Notes: a model not told the origin generated them from the sequence alone. Counted from the stretch's first letter, positions 1 through 7,989 are shown. The stretch is 64,000 bases of DNA from Metaruminococcus_A sp050943475 (GCA_050943475.1 JBMNPF010000010.1:1-64000); one strand, 5' to 3'. Program-made: numbers and translations.

Positions 1-300
1 AGTTTCCAATACGGTGTTACCGACGGCTTTGCAGAAAAAAAGACCGATGACCCAATTAACATGTATTATGTCAGGAACCATACCCATACGTTTACGGCAG
101 AAGACGGAGAGCTTTCGTTTGAACTCTGGAAGTATTACGCAATTAGTCTCTGGAGCACTCGCCCATACTTGCGAGGGTTACAAATACAGTGTACGTTTGA
201 CGGCAAACCTGTGGAATATTACGTCTTATTCCGAACGACTTATGAAGAAAAACTGGTTCCCATGCCGGACCTTTCTCATCTCACGCCGCTGGAAGAATGA
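1..300 (+). CDS. SHLTPLE-family surface protein, 3' part only
   Basis: This is the C-terminal 99 residues of a gene whose start lies before the window. It carries the hallmarks of the paralogues downstream: an LSFELW stretch, LRGLQIQC, a VEYYVLF core and the terminal SHLTPLEE. The function is unknown. No anchor can be seen because the N-terminus is missing. The gene ends directly on a strong hairpin terminator that is almost identical to the one after the paralogue at 2608-3414, so these two appear to be the closest duplicates at their 3' ends. Assignment to the family is by eye from shared motifs with seven other members in this window. Confidence 0.75.
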   Translation, partial: SFQYGVTDGFAEKKTDDPINMYYVRNHTHTFTAEDGELSFELWKYYAISLWSTRPYLRGLQIQCTFDGKPVEYYVLFRTTYEEKLVPMPDLSHLTPLEE

Positions 301-345
301 AAACCTGGCTGCGGGACTTTTTGCCCCGCAGCCAGGTTTTGCTTT
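301..345 (+). terminator. Rho-independent terminator
   Basis: A 15-bp perfect stem (301-315 with 325-339) reads AAACCTGGCTGCGGG on the left arm and is followed by a T-rich tail. A near copy lies at 3414-3454. Confidence 0.85.
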
Positions 346-426
346 ATCCTGAGGAAACGAGTGGCTAATATGGCCTGTAAGATGTATTAAAAATGCCTTA
401 TTGTTGTAAAATATGGTAGGATTAGC

Positions 427-660
427 ATGAAATTAGTTGAATATCTTGAGAAATACTGGTATTATTATATCAAAGAAAACATTGTCAAACCGCGTAATCC
501 GGAAATTTATAGTGCTTCGGCTTCTCTGAATAAAAGAACCAAAGTATGTCCATCCCGCTATGTCACTTCAAAATGGGGCGTGGGCCCTTTGATGGAGCAT
601 ACGATATCTTATTGCCCATACTGGTCTAAACATGATGCGCTCTATTATTATAATTATTAA
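427..660 (+). CDS. Small Cys-containing peptide with SKWGxGPL core
   Basis: A 77-residue protein of unknown function. Its C-terminal half contains SKWGVGPLMEHTISYCPY, which matches SKWGRGPLYKHSVTYCPY in the frameshifted small gene at 26115-26496, so the reading frame is real. It ends in YYYNY and is rich in Tyr. Unlike the 26-kb copy it has no visible signal peptide, so it may have lost or replaced its N-terminus. The ribosome site is weak (GGAT). The anchored protein at 706-1407 starts 45 bp downstream in the same direction, the same order seen at the two other copies. A secreted peptide toxin or signal is possible but unproven. Confidence 0.6.
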   Translation: MKLVEYLEKYWYYYIKENIVKPRNPEIYSASASLNKRTKVCPSRYVTSKWGVGPLMEHTISYCPYWSKHDALYYYNY

Positions 661-705
661 TCTGTGGTGATTATCCACTGTAATTCCTAATGTATTGGAG
701 TGTTT

Positions 706-1407
706 ATGAAAATAAAACATTTTATTGCCCCCGTCATAATCCTGAGCCTTGCCGTTGTAGTCACTGTTTCGGTGCTTACCCAAAAGCCCAAAGAGGTAAT
801 TGTCCCACTGCCAAAGCTGGTGAAATACTACGAGGGAAAACTCGACCCGGAAATTCCCCGCATTACCGTTACAGTGGAACACGACGGCGAATCTTATGTA
901 CTGCCTTATGACGCGGCGTTTACGGCCGGGGAGCTTTTGCCGGAAGAAGGGATAAACCGCACCTGGTTTGTAAACCTGATGAACAACTTTTGGTCGCTGC
1001 CAAAACTGGGGGGTGAAAACTACACATTACAGGGTGTTTCTCCAGCCCTTTTTACAATAACTTTTGACAAAATGCCGGATGGTGAAGTAACGATTTTAGA
1101 CTATTCCGTTTTTAGTGCGTATGGTTATGCGGGGACGTACTATGAAGAAGGAAAGCAAACTCGGAGTGAAAAAAATTTAAAAGAGCATACCAGGGTGTTT
1201 GCCCCGCAAAACAACGAAATCTTTTTTCTGCCATGGACGCCAGAAAGTCGAAGAGCCTCAAGCAACCCGCCGCCGCTTCTGGGGTTGCGCATAGTTTGCA
1301 GCTACAACGGACAGCCGGTAGAATATTATATTCTATACCAAAATATCATGGATTTTGGATTTTTGGATGACACCGACTTCTCCCACCTCACCCCATTGGA
1401 GCCTTAA
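706..1407 (+). CDS. SHLTPLE-family membrane-anchored protein
   Basis: A 233-residue protein of unknown function with one N-terminal hydrophobic helix (about residues 5-25) and an extracytoplasmic domain. Family motifs in order are VKYYEGKLDPEIPRITVTV, LPYDA, TWFVNLMNNFWSLPKL, PDGEVTILDY, LLGLRIVC, VEYYILYQ and the end DFSHLTPLEP. ATG at 706 is chosen over GTG at 700 because TTGGAG at 695-700 sits five bases before it. It follows the small peptide gene at 427-660, probably in one transcript. The 3' flank and terminator are duplicated after the next paralogue. Confidence 0.75.
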   Translation: MKIKHFIAPVIILSLAVVVTVSVLTQKPKEVIVPLPKLVKYYEGKLDPEIPRITVTVEHDGESYVLPYDAAFTAGELLPEEGINRTWFVNLMNNFWSLPKLGGENYTLQGVSPALFTITFDKMPDGEVTILDYSVFSAYGYAGTYYEEGKQTRSEKNLKEHTRVFAPQNNEIFFLPWTPESRRASSNPPPLLGLRIVCSYNGQPVEYYILYQNIMDFGFLDDTDFSHLTPLEP

Positions 1408-1449
1408 CAATTTTGGGCTGTGAACATCAATTATTTTACAGTTCAGACG

Positions 1450-1482
1450 GCTCCCGGAATACTATTCCGGGGGCTTTTTTCT
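1450..1482 (+). terminator. Rho-independent terminator
   Basis: An 11-bp GC-rich stem (1450-1460 with 1464-1474, one G-T pair) is followed by six T. A near copy follows the next paralogue at 2449-2478. Confidence 0.85.
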
Positions 1483-1554
1483 CTGTTAAAATTCGGGCGG
1501 TTTTATATTGTATAACTGCACAAATGTATTGTGTGTTCTTTAGGCATTCTTCTA

Positions 1555-1583
1555 TTGACTATCAGATGGTTTTCTCCTATAGT
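1555..1583 (+). promoter_or_regulatory. Sigma-A promoter of 1632 gene
   Basis: TTGACT (1555-1560), a 17-bp spacer and TATAGT (1578-1583). The surrounding 60 bases are clearly duplicated before the next paralogue, where TTGACC and TATAGT occupy 2558-2586. Confidence 0.75.
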
Positions 1584-1631
1584 GAAACTAGAAAGGATTG
1601 GTCAAAAACATGTCGGTAGGAGGGAAGTGCC

Positions 1632-2393
1632 ATGAAAACAAAACGGATTTTTCTATTTGCATGTCTCTTTGTAATCCTCGGTTCGCTTACCTTTTACTTA
1701 GTTGTGGTACACTTCAGACGCGAAGCCGCCATGCGCGAATCCGTTTGGTCGGAAGTGGAACAGAGAATGGAATGGGAAACGGTACCCCTACCCCGCCTGG
1801 TAGAGCATTACGAAGAACAGCTTGATCCGGAAGTTCCAAAAATAAAGGTCACAGCTCGTCAGTTTGGCGACGACTGTGCGGTGGATTACACACTGCCGTA
1901 TGATGGGACTATCCGCCAGAGTACTGAGGAAACTGAAACAGCCCAAGATAAAACGTGGTTTGTGAATTTGATGAATAATTTCCAGTCGCTTCCAGTCTTA
2001 TATGATGGATATGGCTACCATGACACAGAAGATTGGGAGGAGGTGCCTGCTCATTTCAAGATTCAATTTGAACAGCCGCCAACAGGAGAAATTGTTGTCA
2101 AGGATTACGGCATATTTAATAAATACGGAACTGCCACCGAAGCGGGGAAAAAGGGATATAAAAGTGTAGGCTACATACATACCTTTGAAACAGCACAGGA
2201 ACTGGAATTTGATTTATGGTTGTATGACGGAATTCATGGCTTGTCTGCCGTGCCTGAACTGCGGGGCTTGGTGGTAGAATGTGAAATTGGCGGAAAACAG
2301 GTGGAGTATTACATTTTGTTTCAAGTCATTTATGATGGAGGAGGTCTTTTTTATGGAGAAGACCTTTCCCACCTCACCCCGTTGGAGCCTTAA
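1632..2393 (+). CDS. SHLTPLE-family membrane-anchored protein
   Basis: A 253-residue protein of unknown function. Residues 5-26 form a hydrophobic anchor with a positive N-terminus; the rest should lie outside the membrane. It shows LVEHYEEQLDPEVPKIKVTA, LPYDG, TWFVNLMNNFQSLPVL, FEQPPTGEIVVKDYGIF, LRGLVVEC, VEYYILFQ and terminal SHLTPLEP. It is closest to the lipoprotein at 30342-31031, sharing the FEQPP.GEI..KDYGIF.KYG.ATEA segment. A strong AGGAGGG precedes the start. It has its own promoter and terminator, so each tandem copy looks independently expressed. Confidence 0.75.
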   Translation: MKTKRIFLFACLFVILGSLTFYLVVVHFRREAAMRESVWSEVEQRMEWETVPLPRLVEHYEEQLDPEVPKIKVTARQFGDDCAVDYTLPYDGTIRQSTEETETAQDKTWFVNLMNNFQSLPVLYDGYGYHDTEDWEEVPAHFKIQFEQPPTGEIVVKDYGIFNKYGTATEAGKKGYKSVGYIHTFETAQELEFDLWLYDGIHGLSAVPELRGLVVECEIGGKQVEYYILFQVIYDGGGLFYGEDLSHLTPLEP

Positions 2394-2400
2394 CAATTTT

Positions 2401-2478
2401 GAGCTGTAAACATCAATCGTTTTACAGCTCAAACGTGTATTACTTCTGGCCCCCGGAATAGTATTCCGGGGGCTTTTT
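2401..2478 (+). terminator. Two tandem hairpins, terminator
   Basis: A perfect 10-bp hairpin (2401-2410 with 2421-2430) is followed by a second stem (2449-2459 with 2463-2473) and a T tract. The second is a copy of the terminator at 1450-1482. Confidence 0.85.
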
Positions 2479-2557
2479 ATTCCACTCTTAAAGTTATACC
2501 GGTATTCATATGGCGTAACTGCACAAATATTCTCTACACTCTTTGGCCATTCTTCCG

Positions 2558-2586
2558 TTGACCGGCAGAGAGTTTGCGCCTATAGT
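2558..2586 (+). promoter_or_regulatory. Sigma-A promoter of 2608 gene
   Basis: TTGACC (2558-2563), a 17-bp spacer and TATAGT (2581-2586), 21 bases before the start codon. It is homologous to the promoter at 1555-1583. Confidence 0.75.
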
Positions 2587-2607
2587 GATAGTAGGAGGCG
2601 ATAACAA

Positions 2608-3414
2608 ATGAAACGGTACGGGACAATCGTTAAAAAACAATATGCGCTGCTGTTGCTGCTCATTGCGGTACTCTGCATTTCTGCCTGTTCTGCACCGGCC
2701 TCAGAACCCCAGAACCCCATCCCCAATTCAGAACCCAGCAGCTCAAACAACATATCGGAGGGGAGTACATTTAATCCCAATGAATATGTGAGTGGATTGG
2801 AGTCAGAGGTAAAAACAGTGCCGCCGGAACGGCTGGTTGAGTATTATGAAGGCCAGCTCGACCCGGAAATCCCCAAAATTACCGTCATGGCAACGATAAC
2901 AGAGGAAGACGGCGAAACGACCTGCCCGCTTCCATATGATGCTTCTCTCCGCTCCGGTGATGAAAAAACGGAAATGGACAGGGAGAAAACCTGGTTTTTA
3001 AACCTGATGAACAATTTCTGGTCGCTGCCTAAACTGCATGATGGACTTCAAAATCTGTCCGTACCTTCTCAAATTACGATAACTTTCAGCGAACCACCGG
3101 TGGGTGAAATTGCAATTACCGATTATGTTATTGTAGATGACAGTGGTATCGCCACGAAAGGAACTCCAACACTTTCACACAGTTACGACCGAACGCAGAC
3201 CTTTTCGCCTGCCGGAAATACGCTTTCCTTTGATTTATGGGTATATGATGGCGTCGATTTAATGAGTGTCCAGCCCCCTTTGCGCGGAATGATGGTGCAC
3301 TGTACCATTGACGAAAAAAAGGTGGAATATTACATCCTGTTTCAAACCAGCTATTTTTTAGGCATGTTTCCGTTCGATTCAGACTTTTCCCATCTCACTC
3401 CGCTGGAAGAATGA
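2608..3414 (+). CDS. SHLTPLE-family lipoprotein
   Basis: A 268-residue predicted lipoprotein. The signal peptide ends in a lipobox ISAC with the lipidated Cys at residue 27, followed by a Ser/Pro/Asn-rich linker to about residue 70. The family domain then runs LVEYYEGQLDPEIPKITV, LPYDA, TWFLNLMNNFWSLPKL, EPPVGEIAITDY, LSFDLWVYDG, LRGMMVHC, VEYYILFQ and SHLTPLEE at the end. The start is fixed by TAGGAGGCGATAACAA before ATG. The function is unknown. It differs from the two preceding paralogues in using a lipid anchor instead of a transmembrane helix, so surface exposure is conserved while the anchor type varies. Confidence 0.8.
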   Translation: MKRYGTIVKKQYALLLLLIAVLCISACSAPASEPQNPIPNSEPSSSNNISEGSTFNPNEYVSGLESEVKTVPPERLVEYYEGQLDPEIPKITVMATITEEDGETTCPLPYDASLRSGDEKTEMDREKTWFLNLMNNFWSLPKLHDGLQNLSVPSQITITFSEPPVGEIAITDYVIVDDSGIATKGTPTLSHSYDRTQTFSPAGNTLSFDLWVYDGVDLMSVQPPLRGMMVHCTIDEKKVEYYILFQTSYFLGMFPFDSDFSHLTPLEE

Positions 3415-3459
3415 AAACCTGGCTGCGGAACAGAAAGTCCCGCAGCCAGGTTTTGCTTT
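3414..3459 (+). terminator. Rho-independent terminator
   Basis: A 15-bp perfect stem (3414-3428 with 3440-3454) overlaps the stop codon and is a near copy of the terminator at 301-345. Confidence 0.85.
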
Positions 3460-3488
3460 ATTCGGAAAAGATGGTTGTCCATCATCCA

Positions 3489-3516
3489 AAAACGCCCCCG
3501 TGAACGGGGGCGTTTT
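3489..3516. terminator. Bidirectional terminator, typA 3' end
   Basis: A 12-bp stem (3489-3500 with 3505-3516) of the AAAACGCCCCCG type with A and T flanks lies just after the typA stop on the minus strand. Confidence 0.85.
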
Positions 3517-3518
3517 GT

Positions 3519-5336
3519 TTATTTCTTCGCGTTTGCCTTCATCCGCATACTGTTGTTGAGAATACGCTTGCGCAGCCGCAGGTTTTTCGGCGTAACCTCC
3601 AGCAACTCGTCCTCCGCCAGAAATTCCAGACAGTCCTCTAAGCTCATCCGGCGCGGCGGCACCAGCCGCAGTGCATCGTCGCTGCCCGACGCACGGGTGT
3701 TGGTCAGTTGTTTCTTTTTGCAGACATTAACCGCAAGGTCCTCCTGCTTCGGCGAGTAGCCAACGATCATCCCCTCATATACCGGCGTTCCAGCCCCGAT
3801 AAACAGGGTGCCGCGCTCCTGCGCGTTGTACAGGCCGTAGGTGACGGCGTCGCCGGTCTCAAACGAGATGAGCGACCCGGTCACGCGCCGGGTGATGTCG
3901 CCCTTATAGGGCTGATAGTCGTTGAATACGGCGTTGAGGATACCCTCGCCGCGGGTGTCGGTCAAAAATTCGCTGCGGTAGCCAAACAGCCCGCGGGACG
4001 GAATGATGTACTCAATCCGCATCCGGGAACCCTGCGGCTGCATTTGGATAAGCTCCGCCTTGCGTGTGCCCATCTTTTCCATTACCGAGCCCATGCATTC
4101 CTCTGGTACGTCGATGAGCAAACGCTCGGTCGGTTCGTAGGTCTTGCCGTCAATCTCCTTGAGCAGAACCCGCGGGGTGCTCACCGAGAATTCAAACCCC
4201 TCGCGCCGCATTGTCTCAATCAGGATAGAAAGGTGCATCTCGCCGCGTCCGCATACCTTGAAGCTGTCGGTGGTGTCCCCGTCGGAAACACGGAGCGAAA
4301 CGTCCTTTAACAGCTCCTTGTAAAGACGCTCGCGGATCTGGCGGGAGGTGACAAATTTACCTTCGCGGCCCGCAAACGGGCTGTCATTGACCGAAAAGGT
4401 CATTTCCACCGTCGGCTCGCTGATTTTAACAAACGGCAGTGCCTCCGGCGCCGCCAGCGAGGTGATGGTGTCGCCAATCGTAATATCGCTGATGCCCGAG
4501 AAGCAGACAATGTCGCCCACCTTAGCAGTCTCAACCGGAATACGGTTGAGTCCGTCAATCTGGTAAATCGCCTGAACGCGGCTCTTGTACGGCTCCTTGT
4601 CGTTGTGGTAATTGCAGACCATAACCTCCTGGTTGACCTTAATGGTCCCGCGTTCCACACGCCCAATCGCAATTCGGCCCACATAGTCGTTGTAATCAAT
4701 CGAGGAGACCAGAAGCTGAAGCTCGCCCTCTGCATCACCTTCCGGTGCCGGAATGTAGTCAAGAATCGTCTCAAACAGCACCGAAAGATCCTTGCCCGGC
4801 TCATACTGGGAAAGGGAAGCGGTGCCTGCACGCCCGGAACAGAAGATAATCGGGCTTTCAAGCTGCTCCTCCGAGGCGTCCAGATCGAGCAGCAGTTCCA
4901 GTACCTCGTCGCCAACTTCGTCCAGCCGTGCGTCCGGCCGGTCGATCTTGTTCACCACAATGATGATGCGGTGCCCCATTTCCAAAGCCTTCTGGAGCAC
5001 AAAGCGGGTCTGCGGCATGCAGCCCTCGGCTGCGTCTACCAGCAGGATAACGCCGTTTACCATCTTGAGCACACGCTCAACTTCTCCGCCGAAATCGGCG
5101 TGCCCCGGCGTGTCAATGATGTTGATTTTAACCCCTTTGTAATGCGCCGCCGTATTTTTTGCCAAAATCGTGATGCCCCGTTCACGCTCCAGTGCGTTGT
5201 TGTCCATCACGCGTTCTTCTACCACCTGGTTCTCGCGGTAAACGCCGCCCTGTTTGAGCAGCTCGTCCACCAGCGTTGTCTTGCCGTGGTCAACGTGCGC
5301 TATAATCGCTACATTGCGTAAATCTTCTCTTACCAA
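3519..5336 (-). CDS. typA: Ribosome-associated GTPase TypA/BipA
   Basis: A 605-residue translational GTPase of full family length. The G1 motif AHVDHGKTT lies at residues 13-21, followed by RERGITI (switch), DTPGHADF (G3) and NKIDRPDA (G4). The C-terminal BipA-specific region includes RGLFGYRSEFLTDTRGEG. BipA binds the ribosome in the GTP form and helps 50S assembly and adaptation to stress or low temperature. It is monocistronic here, with its own promoter at 5454-5482 and a terminator immediately downstream. Nothing is unusual in the sequence. Confidence 0.97.
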   Translation of the reverse strand: MVREDLRNVAIIAHVDHGKTTLVDELLKQGGVYRENQVVEERVMDNNALERERGITILAKNTAAHYKGVKINIIDTPGHADFGGEVERVLKMVNGVILLVDAAEGCMPQTRFVLQKALEMGHRIIIVVNKIDRPDARLDEVGDEVLELLLDLDASEEQLESPIIFCSGRAGTASLSQYEPGKDLSVLFETILDYIPAPEGDAEGELQLLVSSIDYNDYVGRIAIGRVERGTIKVNQEVMVCNYHNDKEPYKSRVQAIYQIDGLNRIPVETAKVGDIVCFSGISDITIGDTITSLAAPEALPFVKISEPTVEMTFSVNDSPFAGREGKFVTSRQIRERLYKELLKDVSLRVSDGDTTDSFKVCGRGEMHLSILIETMRREGFEFSVSTPRVLLKEIDGKTYEPTERLLIDVPEECMGSVMEKMGTRKAELIQMQPQGSRMRIEYIIPSRGLFGYRSEFLTDTRGEGILNAVFNDYQPYKGDITRRVTGSLISFETGDAVTYGLYNAQERGTLFIGAGTPVYEGMIVGYSPKQEDLAVNVCKKKQLTNTRASGSDDALRLVPPRRMSLEDCLEFLAEDELLEVTPKNLRLRKRILNNSMRMKANAKK

Positions 5337-5453
5337 ATGAATATCCCCTTACGTTTCCAAGTATCCCGGTATCATTCTGCCCAGCTCAGCGGCTGTTCAA
5401 ACCGCATGTTTCCATTCTACTGCACAGCAACCGTCAAATTTCCACAAAATATA

Positions 5454-5482
5454 ATTATACCACACATTGCCTGTTCCGGCAA
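5454..5482 (-). promoter_or_regulatory. Probable typA promoter
   Basis: On the minus strand TTGCCG (5482-5477), a 17-bp spacer and TATAAT (5459-5454) precede typA by about 117 bases. Beyond it, up to about 5790, I see no gene. Confidence 0.6.
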
Positions 5483-5817
5483 TATCCTGCAAAACATCGC
5501 CTTGCAATGGGCAAAACAGCACAGCAGTGGATGCCGGAACCAGCTAAGCTGGCCGGAACGCCGCCAAAGCGCAGCCTGCATGCTTCAAATGGACACGCAT
5601 ATCGGTTCCGCCAATGTTCAGCCGGGGAACATCCGTTCCCGTCTTGAAACAGGCGCGAAATCTGGCAATGGTGATATAAAAAATCATTTGTCGTTATTAT
5701 ATCATAAAGAAGTTCATTTTTCCAGTATAGTAAAACCCAGTGTTCAAGGGGTTTGTTGAACTTTTTATGCTTCTGATTTCACCCTAAAACTACCCCCATT
5801 AGTAACAGGATAGTGAC

Positions 5818-5860
5818 AAGGAATCTGCCTTTTTCATCAAATGCAGATTCCTTCTTTTTT
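5818..5860 (+). terminator. Hairpin terminator near element left end
   Basis: An 11-bp stem (5818-5828 with 5843-5853) is followed by a T run. Confidence 0.65.
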
Positions 5861-5943
5861 ACTGTCCTTTTCAAGCTGCTTAATGCTTGTCATACTTGAA
5901 TATTTCAGATAATTATGGTATAATTGATTTTAAGGTTTAGAGT

Positions 5944-5999
5944 AAACACCTTGAACAACTCCTACTTACCAGGTGAAAGTTGTTCAAGGTGTTTTTCGT
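5944..5999. terminator. Long perfect hairpin
   Basis: A 17-bp perfect inverted repeat (5944-5960 with 5978-5994), left arm beginning AAACACCTTGAACAACT, is followed by TTTTT. It is probably a terminator of the element; part of the same sequence (TGTTCAAGG) recurs near 5741. Confidence 0.65.
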
Positions 6000-6013
6000 T
6001 TCTTAATTACATA

Positions 6014-6062
6014 ACAAACACCCCTGTCAGACCTCATATAAAGGTCATATAGGGGTGTTTGT
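6014..6062 (-). terminator. Terminator of the 6093-6251 gene
   Basis: A 12-bp stem (6014-6025 with 6051-6062) encloses a smaller inner hairpin (GACCT/AGGTC) and lies 30 bases beyond the stop of the minus-strand small gene. Confidence 0.65.
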
Positions 6063-6092
6063 ATGCTACCCCTTACAAGTTATCAATGAACC

Positions 6093-6251
6093 TTAATCAT
6101 CAGACAGGTGACCATCAGCATTGATGTAGTAGTTTCTTATTTTCCCAACATTTATTTCAGGGGTGTCAAGAATGATTTGTTCCTTTGATGCTTTAGAAGA
6201 ATTAGATTCATCATCCTTCACAACTTTCTTTTCAGTTCTGTCATCAGACAT
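6093..6251 (-). CDS. Small acidic protein of mobile element
   Basis: A 52-residue open frame starting at ATG (6251-6249) with AAAGGGG nine bases upstream and ending at TAA (6095-6093). The protein begins MSDDRTEKKVVKDDES, is highly charged, and has no membrane segment or domain I recognise. It sits between the two hairpins of the element and has its own terminator at 6014-6062, which supports it as a real transcription unit. The function is unknown. Confidence 0.5.
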   Translation of the reverse strand: MSDDRTEKKVVKDDESNSSKASKEQIILDTPEINVGKIRNYYINADGHLSDD

Positions 6252-6348
6252 TCATCAAAACCCCTTTCATTTTTGAAATTAACTTTTCAATACTATTATA
6301 CCACTATCAGAAAATTGATGCTATAATTTATTGAGAGGGGTGAAGTAA

Positions 6349-6534
6349 ATGACAGAACTTGATACTGCATTAGAACTTTATGAAAAAACCTTTGATGATT
6401 CATTTCCAACCATTCCACTTCTGATGGATAATTCAGATGAAAAGGTTGTGGAAATCATCAACAAATGTATTTCTGAAAATAAAGATGTGTATGACATGGG
6501 GTACTTAACCATTGATATGAACACAATATATTGA
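6349..6534 (+). CDS. Small hypothetical protein of mobile element
   Basis: A 61-residue acidic protein beginning MTELDTALELYEKTFDDSFP. The start is supported by GAGAGGGGTGAAGTAA before ATG. No domain or membrane segment is visible. The stop codon runs straight into a terminator hairpin at 6534-6575. Phage-like elements often carry such small soluble proteins, but I cannot assign a role. Confidence 0.55.
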   Translation: MTELDTALELYEKTFDDSFPTIPLLMDNSDEKVVEIINKCISENKDVYDMGYLTIDMNTIY

Positions 6535-6575
6535 AAAAGCACCAACTACCAGTATGATGATAGAAGGTGCTTTTT
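6534..6575. terminator. Bidirectional terminator
   Basis: A perfect 10-bp stem AAAAAGCACC (6534-6543) with GGTGCTTTTT (6566-6575) separates the small plus-strand gene from the convergent minus-strand gene. Confidence 0.75.
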
Positions 6576-6633
6576 CATGCAATTTCAAGGGTACAAATAT
6601 ACCAAGACCCCTGAAAAAATCGTTATATGAGCA

Positions 6634-7224
6634 TTATATAAGGTCAATTTTTTCAACTTTTCTTGGTTTCCATAGCAAAGTGACTGCTATTGCTGCCAAC
6701 AAGCAGATTTTGACCAGTTCATACCAGTTCATTGATGAAGTTGAACCTGATGCAGCAGCTTGACTGTTTTCATTTGCATTGATTGAAATGTTGTACCCAT
6801 CTTCATTGATTTCAAAGACACAATCAGCACCATTTGCTTCAATCCTGATATTCTTGAAAGCGGATGCAGCTTCACTGACCTTTTCAGCACTAACATCATC
6901 CTGGGTCACTGGTTCAGAAGTGGATGGCGAAGGGGATGTTGTTGCCATAACTGCCACCACTGATTCATCAGAAGGCTTTGGTGCTTCTGTTTTAGTCGTG
7001 GATGTATGGGTTGAACTGTCTGTGGTGTAGTAGTTGTTGACTGTTGAATAATCATTCTTGGTTTCAGAATTGTCATGCCTGATTGAAGAATTATCATTGT
7101 TTGTTGTGGTGTTACTGGTTGAATTGTTGGTTGGTGGGGTTGTGACTTCATCCTTTGATTTATCAGGCTTTGGTGTAGGTGTTGGAATGTATTCTTCAAC
7201 CTTATAGGTCTTTCCATTGGTCAA
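6634..7224 (-). CDS. Ser/Thr/Asn-rich protein with C-terminal TM helix
   Basis: A 196-residue protein of unknown function read from a TTG start at 7224-7222, chosen because AAAGGAG (7236-7230) lies five bases upstream. After a short KTYKVEEY segment it has a Pro- then Ser/Thr/Asn-rich low-complexity region (residues about 15-110), a compact segment with FKNIRIEANGADCVFEINEDGYNISI, and a single hydrophobic helix near the C-terminus (LVKICLLAAIAVTLLW) followed by basic residues. There is no signal peptide, so the true N-terminus may have been lost where this gene abuts the truncated integrase. Low GC and composition mark it as part of the mobile element. Confidence 0.5.
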   Translation of the reverse strand: MTNGKTYKVEEYIPTPTPKPDKSKDEVTTPPTNNSTSNTTTNNDNSSIRHDNSETKNDYSTVNNYYTTDSSTHTSTTKTEAPKPSDESVVAVMATTSPSPSTSEPVTQDDVSAEKVSEAASAFKNIRIEANGADCVFEINEDGYNISINANENSQAAASGSTSSMNWYELVKICLLAAIAVTLLWKPRKVEKIDLI

Positions 7225-7239
7225 TCCAACTCCTTTCAC

Positions 7240-7911
7240 ATGCAAGATATTATTGACGGATGTGGTAAAGGATATTCTACACAATGGGCAATTAAGAACC
7301 TATTTGGTCACCTGGATAAGTTTGCCCTTGAAATTGATGTTATCAATAAAGGGTATGCACAGTTGACCACTGCTGAACCAATTCCTGAAACAAGCAAAGA
7401 ACCATTTACTGATGATGAAATCACCAATCTGTGGAAATTCAAAGATGAAGAATGGGTTGATTCAGTTCTTGTCTTCTTATACACAGGTTTCAGACTTAGT
7501 GAATTGCTTACCTTGGAAACTGAAAAGGTTGACCTGGAAGCAAAGACCATTCAAGGTGGTGTCAAAACCAGGGCAGGAAAAGACAGGATTGTTCCCATAC
7601 ATTCCAAGATACAAACCTTAATTGAAAATCGTGTCAAGGAAGGAAACAAGTATTTGTTCAGCTACAACGCAAAGAAGATTCCACCTGCCACCTATTATGG
7701 ATTTTGGAACACCATCATGGAAGGCCACAAGATGCAGCATACACCCCATGAATGCAGACACACATTCAGGTCAAGACTGGATTCAGCAGGGGCAAACAAG
7801 AAGTGCATTGATATGATGATGGGTCATAAGTCCAAAGATGTTGGTGAAAGGGTCTACACTCACAAGACATTGGATGAATTAAGGGAAGCAATTGAACTGA
7901 TAAAAAACTAA
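7240..7911 (+). CDS. Tyrosine recombinase/integrase, N-terminally truncated
   Basis: A 223-residue phage-type integrase lacking the N-terminal arm-binding domain and part of the core-binding domain, where full-length relatives have roughly 330-400 residues. The catalytic domain is complete: Arg in TGFRLSELL, Lys in KTRAGKDRIVPI, HECRH, the GHK box, and the Tyr nucleophile in RVYTHKT. The frame stays open upstream of 7240 but has no ribosome site, and the antisense strand there encodes the start of the minus-strand gene. The two genes therefore meet at a rearrangement junction around 7225-7240. It catalysed insertion of the element; whether it is still active is doubtful. Confidence 0.8.
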   Translation: MQDIIDGCGKGYSTQWAIKNLFGHLDKFALEIDVINKGYAQLTTAEPIPETSKEPFTDDEITNLWKFKDEEWVDSVLVFLYTGFRLSELLTLETEKVDLEAKTIQGGVKTRAGKDRIVPIHSKIQTLIENRVKEGNKYLFSYNAKKIPPATYYGFWNTIMEGHKMQHTPHECRHTFRSRLDSAGANKKCIDMMMGHKSKDVGERVYTHKTLDELREAIELIKN

Positions 7912-7913
7912 AA

Positions 7914-7952
7914 AAAGCAGGTGTTGAAGTCATATTCAACACCTGCTTTCAA
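7914..7952 (+). terminator. Integrase terminator
   Basis: A 15-bp perfect stem (7914-7928 with 7935-7949) directly after the integrase stop. Confidence 0.8.
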
Positions 7953-7989
7953 ATTGAACTAATATCAAGTTAGTAACAAATTACTGTAA

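Larger units (their letters stand above)
5799..7978. mobile_element. Remnant of an integrative element
   Basis: This 2.2-kb block is markedly more AT-rich than its neighbours and is packed with short genes separated by strong hairpins. It contains a tyrosine recombinase catalytic domain at its right end. A 9-bp direct repeat, TTAGTAACA, occurs at 5799-5807 and 7970-7978 and could mark the ends, but such a short match may be chance. No replication, conjugation or phage structural genes remain, so it is either a decayed island or a minimal cassette. Confidence 0.5.

Noticed and set aside
427..660. Lactococcin-972-type bacteriocin
   Set aside because: A signal peptide (in the 26-kb copy), aromatic C-terminus and small size recall that family, but the GG.W.YG / YSNY / HSA pattern is not convincingly present and no ABC or large membrane immunity gene follows.
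5337..5759. 140-codon open frame beyond typA
   Set aside because: It overlaps the typA promoter on the other strand, lacks a ribosome site and has no family features.
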